Assembly (NCBI GenBank): GCA_039105265.1 | Contig: JAPFFF010000005.1 | Span: 1,674,001-1,738,000 of the forward strand | DNA from: Tritrichomonas musculus | Taxonomy: Eukaryota > Parabasalia > Tritrichomonadida > Tritrichomonadidae | Length of the DNA stretch: 64,000 bases | Direction of reading: 5' to 3' | Shown here: positions 59,134-64,000 of the stretch, piece by piece | Layout of the letters: each line of letters begins with the position of its first letter | Position numbering within the stretch: position 1 is the stretch's first letter | Translations under genes and position numbers: made by a program | Notes under the pieces: model-generated | The model's database searches: none | What the model saw: the letters and a program-made list of their open reading frames with translations, nothing else | Told to the model about the DNA's origin: nothing

Positions 59134-62100
59134 TCAAACAGATTTTCTTTTCTTTAAAATAAATGGCTGATTCTCATCATTTTGCTCATCATCAGATTGC
59201 GCTTGATCATCACTTGGAGGAGGAGGAGCGATTCCAACACCAACGGTATCTTCAGGCAAAGATTTTTCTTCATTTTCAAAAGCATTTTTTGAATTTAATT
59301 CATTTTTACCAGTTCTTAAGTAAAAGATGAAAAATGCAATTGTGACAAATGGAACAATTAACAAATAATTATCAAGAATCAAATCAAGTAAACTACTTCT
59401 CTCTTTGAATGTGAAAAATACTGTTTCTTTTGACCAATGAATTTGATTATAAGAAAATGAAAACAGAACTTCTTGACTGATATGCTGAGGGGCAACACAG
59501 ATAGCTGATTTTCTTCCATCGATTGATTTTGCCTTAACAATTGAAGATCCAAATCTACAAAATCCAATTTTTACTTCATCATCAAAATTATTATTTTGTC
59601 CACTTTTTGAATCACTTTTTTTGATCAATTTTTTCAAGTCCAACTGAACAAAAGTAACATTTACAATTGTTCCCCCTGTAGTTTTCCCATTATTTGGGCT
59701 TATTTTGAATACTTTTGGAGTTGCATCGACACAAAAATCGACTCCATCTCCAACATATGGCGGAATGCACGAACAGCGACCCGGAAAGACACATTGAGCA
59801 TAACTATGGCAATTGAGATCACAAATAAAGCATCCATGCGAATCTTCCAAATAGCCAAGAGGACAAACGCACTGGCCTTCTTTATTTCGAATTTTGTTCT
59901 TCGAACAGCCAGAAGGATTTTTTTCTTTTCTGAGTCTTTCATAGTGTTCTTGCTCCTTCTTCCTCTTTATTTGCTCTGCTTGGTTTGCTTGTTGGATGAT
60001 CCTCGCTCTTCGCTGCATTTCTTCCTTTTTATGATGAATTAGTTCGCGGATTTTTCGATCAAGATTTTCTTTCGAAATGCTCGGATTTTCGCGCTTAACT
60101 TTTTCTATCATTCTCTCAATTTCTTCATGCTCTTTGTCTCTTCGGCTTGCTGCAACCTGACTTTGATTTCTCAATTGTTGGACTTCTTCACGAATCTTTT
60201 TGTCTAGGTCTTCTTTTGAAATGCTTGGATTCTCTTTTAGAATTTTCTCTTTAATTTGATTGATTTCTTCGTCTCTTCGGCTTGCTGCAACCTGACTTTG
60301 ATTTCTTAGCTGTTGGACTTCTTCACGAATCTTTTGTTCTAGGTCTTCTTTTGAAATGCTTGGATTCTCTTTTAGAATTTTCTCTTTAATTTGATTGAAT
60401 TCTTCTTTTTCGCGCTGCATTCCCATGTTTTCACGTTCTTCTTTCCTTTTGGCTTGTCCCTGCTGTCGCTCTTCGATCAGGTGCTGGTACCGCGTTTGAA
60501 GCTCTCGTTCAAAGTCTTCATTTGACAGGTTCGGCTTCTCCTGTTTTATTTGCTCCTTTATTTTGGCAATGTCATCTCGCTCCCTCTGCTTCTTCAGCGA
60601 GTCATGCTCGCGCTTTAGCTTCAGCTGCTGAATTCGCTTTTGAAGCTCGCGTTCCAGGTCTCCTTTGGGAAGATTCGGCTTCTCATGCAATAACTCTTCT
60701 CTCAGCTTTGAGATCTCGACTTCCTGATGCTGAGGATTCTTTTCATTTCGCTCCATCGTATCACTTGCAACGCGCTGCTCTTGCTTTATCACTTTATCAA
60801 CACCTCGAGCTTCGTGCTTTTTGTTTTTGATTTGCTCATCATCTTTTTTCCTCTGATCTTTCTTTTCATCATCCTTCTTTTCATCATCCTTCTTTTCATC
60901 ATCTTTCTTTTCATCATCTTTCTTTTCCTTTTCATCATCTTTCTTTTCATCATCTTTCTTTTCATCATCTTTCTTTTCATCATCTTTCTTTTCATCATCT
61001 TTCTTTTCATCATCTTTCTTTTCATCATCTTTCTTTTCATCATCTTTCTTTTCCTTTTCATCATCTTTCTTTTCCTTTTCATCATCTTTCTTTTCATCAT
61101 CTTTCTTTTCCTTTTCATCATCTTTCTTTTCCTTTTCATCATCTTTCTTTTCATCATCTTTCTTTTCCTTTTCATCATCTTTCTTTTCCTTTTCATCATC
61201 TTTCTTTTCATCATCTTTCTTTTCCTTTTCATCATCTTTCTTTTCATCATCTTTCTTTTCATCATCTTTCTTTTCATCATCTTTCTTTTCCTTTTCATCA
61301 TCTTTCTTTTCCTTTTCATCATCTTTCTTTTCCTTTTCATCATCTTTCTTTTCATCATCTTTCTTTTCATCATCTTTCTTTTCATCATCTTTCCTTTCAT
61401 CATCTTTCCTTTCATCATCTTTCTTTTCATCATCTTTCTTTTCATCATCTTTCTTTTCCTTTTCATCATCTTTCTTTTCCTTTTCATCATCTTTCTTTTC
61501 CTTTTCATCATCTTTCTTTTCCTTTTCATCATCTTTCTTTTCATCATCTTTCTTTTCATCATCTTTCTTTTCATCATCTTTCTTTTCCTTTTCATCATCT
61601 TTCTTTTCCTTTTCATCATCTTTCTTTTCATCATCTTTCTTTTCATCATCTTTCTTTTCATCATCTTTCTTTTCATCATCTTTCCTTTCATCATCTTTCT
61701 TTTCATCATCTTTCTTTTCCTTTTCATCATCTTTCTTTTCCTTTTCATCATCTTTCTTTTCATCATCTTTCTTTTCATCATCTTTCTTTTCATCATCTTT
61801 CTTTTCATCGTCTTTCTTTTCCTTTTCATCATCTTTCTTTTCCTTTTCATCGTCTTTCTTTTCCTTTTCATCGTCTTTCTTTTCCTTTTCATCGTCTTTC
61901 TTTTCCTTTTCATCATCTTTCTTTTCCTTTTCATCGTCTTTCTTTTCCTTTTCATCATCTTTCTTTTCCTTTTCATCGTCTTTCTTTTCCTTTTCATCGT
62001 CTTTCTTTTCCTTTTCATCATCTTTCTTTTCCTTTTCATCGTCTTTCTTTTCCTTTTCATCGTCTTTCTTTTCCTTTTCATCGTCTTTCTTTTCCTTTTC

Positions 62101-62931
62101 ATCGTCTTTCTTTTCCTTTTCATCATCTTTCTTTTCCTTTTCATCATCTTTCTTTTCCTTTTCATCGTCTTTCTTTTCCTTTTCATCGTCTTTCTTTTCC
62201 TTTTCATCGTCTTTCTTTTCCTTTTCATCGTCTTTCTTTTCCTTTTCATCGTCTTTCTTTTCCTTTTCATCGTCTTTCTTTTCCTTTTCATCGTCTTTCT
62301 TTTCCTTTTCATCGTCTTTCTTTTCCTTTTCATCATCTTTCTTTTCCTTTTCATCGTCTTTCTTTTCCTTTTCATCATCTTTCTTTTCCTTTTCATCGTC
62401 TTTCTTTTCCTTTTCATCGTCTTTACTTTCCTTTTCGTCATCTTTCTTTTCCTTTTCATCATCATGCTTCTTTACATCAACATCTTTCTTTTCATCATCA
62501 ATATATTTCTTTTTGCTATCATTTTTGTTTTCACCTTTTATTTTCACCTCTTTTTCTTCTTCGTTTTCAACGCGAACTTGCTTGAAAATTCCTTTACTTT
62601 TTGCAGTAGAAAATGCATCATCAAGATTTTTGAAAGTATTATCGCTAGGCTTTTTTGATATAGCTTCTTTCGGTAAAACTGATAATATTTGATTTGCTGT
62701 TTTATTAACATTTGAATGCAGGTTACTAAAAGAGAGCAAATTAAAATTCTTTTTTTTGTAGTGGTTATTTTTTTGTACATCATTTTTAGTTAAAATATCC
62801 ATTTTTTGTTTTATTTTTCGATCGTTTTTTAAATTGCTTACTTTATTATTATTGGGCAATTTTGACTCTTCCTGGAATGGTGTAACAAGAAAACAGTAAA
62901 ATGATAAAATAAGTAGTGTATATAAGTTCAT
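59134..62931 (-). CDS. Type I surface protein with KKDDEKE repeats, coiled coils, EGF-like region and IPT/TIG domain
   Basis: A 1,265-residue protein. The first 20 residues are a signal peptide (MNLYTLLILSFYCFLVTPFQ). Residues about 155-690 are nearly pure KKDDEKE/KKDDE repeats. Residues about 725-975 are five coiled-coil repeats of about 45 residues sharing (E/K)NPSISKEDL. A cysteine-rich EGF-like segment follows (CSKNKIRNKEGQCVCPLGYL, CDLNCHSYAQCVFPGRCSC). Then comes an IPT/TIG domain starting TPKVFKISPNNGKTTGGTIVNV. A transmembrane helix (YLLIVPFVTIAFFIFYL) and a cytoplasmic tail with PPPPS and a basic end complete it. EGF plus IPT is typical of cell-surface adhesion or receptor proteins. 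A role as surface adhesin or extended spacer is inferred. Confidence 0.88.
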   Translation of the reverse strand: MNLYTLLILSFYCFLVTPFQEESKLPNNNKVSNLKNDRKIKQKMDILTKNDVQKNNHYKKKNFNLLSFSNLHSNVNKTANQILSVLPKEAISKKPSDNTFKNLDDAFSTAKSKGIFKQVRVENEEEKEVKIKGENKNDSKKKYIDDEKKDVDVKKHDDEKEKKDDEKESKDDEKEKKDDEKEKKDDEKEKKDDEKEKKDDEKEKKDDEKEKKDDEKEKKDDEKEKKDDEKEKKDDEKEKKDDEKEKKDDEKEKKDDEKEKKDDEKEKKDDEKEKKDDEKEKKDDEKEKKDDEKEKKDDEKEKKDDEKEKKDDEKEKKDDEKEKKDDEKEKKDDEKEKKDDEKEKKDDEKEKKDDEKEKKDDEKEKKDDEKEKKDDEKKDDEKKDDEKKDDEKKDDEKEKKDDEKEKKDDEKKDDERKDDEKKDDEKKDDEKKDDEKKDDEKEKKDDEKEKKDDEKKDDEKKDDEKKDDEKEKKDDEKEKKDDEKEKKDDEKEKKDDEKKDDEKKDDERKDDERKDDEKKDDEKKDDEKKDDEKEKKDDEKEKKDDEKEKKDDEKKDDEKKDDEKKDDEKEKKDDEKKDDEKEKKDDEKEKKDDEKKDDEKEKKDDEKEKKDDEKKDDEKEKKDDEKEKKDDEKKDDEKKDDEKKDDEKKDDEKKDDEKKDDEKKDDEKEKKDDEKKDDEKKDDEKKDDEKKDQRKKDDEQIKNKKHEARGVDKVIKQEQRVASDTMERNEKNPQHQEVEISKLREELLHEKPNLPKGDLERELQKRIQQLKLKREHDSLKKQRERDDIAKIKEQIKQEKPNLSNEDFERELQTRYQHLIEERQQGQAKRKEERENMGMQREKEEFNQIKEKILKENPSISKEDLEQKIREEVQQLRNQSQVAASRRDEEINQIKEKILKENPSISKEDLDKKIREEVQQLRNQSQVAASRRDKEHEEIERMIEKVKRENPSISKENLDRKIRELIHHKKEEMQRRARIIQQANQAEQIKRKKEQEHYERLRKEKNPSGCSKNKIRNKEGQCVCPLGYLEDSHGCFICDLNCHSYAQCVFPGRCSCIPPYVGDGVDFCVDATPKVFKISPNNGKTTGGTIVNVTFVQLDLKKLIKKSDSKSGQNNNFDDEVKIGFCRFGSSIVKAKSIDGRKSAICVAPQHISQEVLFSFSYNQIHWSKETVFFTFKERSSLLDLILDNYLLIVPFVTIAFFIFYLRTGKNELNSKNAFENEEKSLPEDTVGVGIAPPPPSDDQAQSDDEQNDENQPFILKKRKSV
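60010..60760. repeat. Five diverged repeats of about 135-160 bp encoding ISKEDL coiled-coil units
   Basis: Each unit encodes a helix, then (K/E)xNPSISKEDL(E/D)xKIRE-like text, then another helix. The two middle copies share RNQSQVAASRRD and are almost identical, whereas the outer ones (KPNLPKGDLERELQ, KPNLSNEDFERELQ, NPSISKENLDRKIRE) are diverged. These are nested duplications of different ages. Confidence 0.8.
60864..62465. repeat. Minisatellite of mixed 15-bp and 21-bp units (KKDDE / KKDDEKE)
   Basis: About 1.6 kb of tandem units reading ttttcatcatctttc on the plus strand. The 21-bp unit adds tttcct (KE). Units with atcatc and with atcgtc (GAT or GAC, both Asp) are grouped: the gtc form dominates 61800-62440 and the atc form 60864-61800, while the short 15-bp units cluster at 60864-61800. 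This indicates separate rounds of unit expansion. The array is likely length-polymorphic. Confidence 0.95.
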
Positions 62932-63376
62932 GAAAGAGAATTATAAATATTTTTTTTGTAGAAAAAAATGAATAACTTATGAATTAAGAATAAATTATAT
63001 GCAATATACATTTATGGCATAAATTCAATCAGCTGTTCTTTGATATACTAATGTAATTTTTGGTATATTTTTGTTTTAAAAAGTTCGGCCGCATAATTAC
63101 AATTTTTTTACAAATAATAGAAAAAGTTCAGATTTTGAAATTTAAAAATTGCTATATCCATTTATCTTATAATAAACACAATATCACTTAAAAATAAAAC
63201 AAAATTTTACTTTAAAATAATGAAAAAATCATATTATCAATAATATTATATTAATGATATTATAATTAGGATGAAATAAAAAGGAGAAAATGATTCAAAA
63301 AAATTCAATATTGTAAAATTTTTTCAAGCCAAATTTTCAATGTGAGATTTTCATTTCAAAGTTATTTAAGTTTTTT
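62932..63376. other. Divergent promoter region
   Basis: AT-rich spacer between the surface-protein gene and the edge gene, with both start codons facing outward. An initiator-like TCATTT lies at 63351, 24 nt before the ATG at 63377. No other feature is seen. Confidence 0.55.
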
Positions 63377-64000
63377 ATGGATTACAAGCATTGCATCAGT
63401 GAACAAGATAATTCACAGCAATCATTTATAAAAGAACAATATCTTTTTTCTCTTGAACCACAAGATACAATCACCACTCGATTTTCAAATCATCTTGTTT
63501 GTAATATAATTAGCAGTTTTACAAAAATCTGCGATTTAATACTGAATGATTTTCAAAATGATATTGTTTTAACGTCAAATATTCTAGATTTAAATAGCAC
63601 AGCAGTAAACACATCAGATCCAGATTTTTCATCAATTTTTATTGACAAAAGAATGCCATTATTTTGTTTAACATTATTTCAAAGAGAAGCTCATCCTAAA
63701 ATTATTCTCTTGAGTTGTGATTTAATTGAAGCTATTCTTACCTCCATTCTAATATTTTCTTATTATTCCTATGATATTATGATAAACTTTTTGAATCTTC
63801 AAACATTACCCATTTTATTTAATAGCCTTCGATTATTCTGCGAAAAACCTCAAATCAGATGCATTATTTTAGAAATAATATCCAATTTTATTTCAAAACT
63901 TAATACTCAACAGATTGATATAGATATAGACCAATTGATAGAAATATGTAATTACGAACTTTTTAAGTCAGATGACTGTGATATTGAAATTAAAGTAGTT
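63377..64000 (+). CDS. Partial gene, helical-repeat protein, cut by the right edge
   Basis: An open frame of 208 codons from the ATG at 63377 to the window end with no stop. It begins MDYKHCISEQDNSQQSFIKEQYLF and contains hydrophobic helices (FSNHLVCNIISSFTKICDLIL, HPKIILLSCDLIEAILTSILIF, FLNLQTLPILFNSLRLF, IRCIILEIISNFIS). The pattern resembles the ARM-like protein at 26.3 kb, and trichomonads have many such proteins. No family can be named. A candidate initiator TCATT lies 24 nt upstream, which supports this start. Confidence 0.8.
   Translation, partial: MDYKHCISEQDNSQQSFIKEQYLFSLEPQDTITTRFSNHLVCNIISSFTKICDLILNDFQNDIVLTSNILDLNSTAVNTSDPDFSSIFIDKRMPLFCLTLFQREAHPKIILLSCDLIEAILTSILIFSYYSYDIMINFLNLQTLPILFNSLRLFCEKPQIRCIILEIISNFISKLNTQQIDIDIDQLIEICNYELFKSDDCDIEIKVV

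Noticed and set aside
60727-62658. 643-codon plus-strand frame of FLFIIFLF repeats, and a 558-codon minus-strand KRKMM frame
   Set aside because: Both are shadows of the Lys/Asp/Glu minisatellite. The minus-strand frame with signal peptide, EGF and IPT is clearly the real one.
5679-63356. TCAYW initiator-like words upstream of several starts (5679, 6815, 41914, 63351)
   Set aside because: They fit the known trichomonad initiator consensus and are mentioned with their genes, but the word is short and frequent in AT-rich DNA, and many genes here lack it close to the ATG. They are not listed as separate promoters.
1-64000. Introns with the trichomonad 3' motif ACTAACACACAG, tRNA or rRNA genes, CRISPR arrays
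   Set aside because: No such intron motif, no tRNA-like cloverleaf with a GTTC T-loop, no rRNA-like stretch and no spacer-repeat array were seen by eye. All large genes read through without introns.

Overview
The window is very AT-rich nuclear DNA from a unicellular eukaryote, most likely a trichomonad parabasalid and probably Tritrichomonas-like. This is an inference from gene style. Coding regions are long and uninterrupted by introns (one is 3,665 codons, another 4,291), and they use the standard code with all three stops. Spacers are short, and several divergent gene pairs start less than 100 bp apart. Gene families typical of the group are present: BspA-type leucine-rich repeats behind an N-terminal BTB-like region, Sel1 repeats, BTB and Ras-like domains in one protein, flagellar dynein, and PG-rich axonemal repeats. 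I saw no rRNA, tRNA or CRISPR.

Layout. 1-5 kb: a BspA-LRR/discoidin-like protein with a recent 198-bp repeat expansion, a broken Sel1-repeat gene, and a non-coding stretch. 4.8-6.6 kb: a proline-rich WH2-like actin regulator and an Ap4A phosphorylase-like HIT-superfamily protein. 6.85-19.7 kb: one giant Glu/Lys/Ser/Asp-rich protein. 20.9-27.6 kb: an SR-type RRM protein, a Rab-like GTPase, a membrane protein with a possible PAP2/G6Pase fold, a DMT/EamA-type transporter and an ARM-like helical protein. 27.9-38.9 kb: a highly divergent dynein heavy chain in which the P-loop of the catalytic AAA1 site is not visible. 39.4-50.6 kb: a compact housekeeping block with endonuclease III (NTH1), a tandem ubiquitin-like protein, a BTB-GTPase fusion, TCF25/Rqc1, two small unknowns, a bromodomain-NET (BET) protein and Elongator subunit ELP1. 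51.0-55.5 kb: a decayed gene island of unknown origin, possibly the remains of a Maverick/Polinton-type element, followed by a cluster of small palindromes. 56.4-62.9 kb: a tetraspan protein, an STPGR (ODF3/CIMAP-like) protein and a large type I surface protein with a Lys/Asp/Glu minisatellite, coiled coils, an EGF-like region and an IPT/TIG domain. 63.4 kb to the right edge: the start of another helical-repeat gene, cut by the window.

Functional themes. Flagellum and cytoskeleton: dynein-like chain, STPGR protein and WH2 protein, perhaps also the giant protein. Translation quality and tRNA modification: ELP1 and TCF25. Chromatin, DNA and RNA: BET protein, NTH1 and SR protein. Trafficking and surface: Rab, transporter, tetraspan and IPT protein. 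Nothing suggests operons; genes lie on both strands and each appears to have its own promoter. The observations most worth following are the dynein heavy chain lacking visible nucleotide-binding motifs, the recurrent hydrophobic helix motif inside the giant acidic protein, the BTB-GTPase fusion, and the inverted-repeat clusters at 4.8, 51.2 and 55.9 kb.
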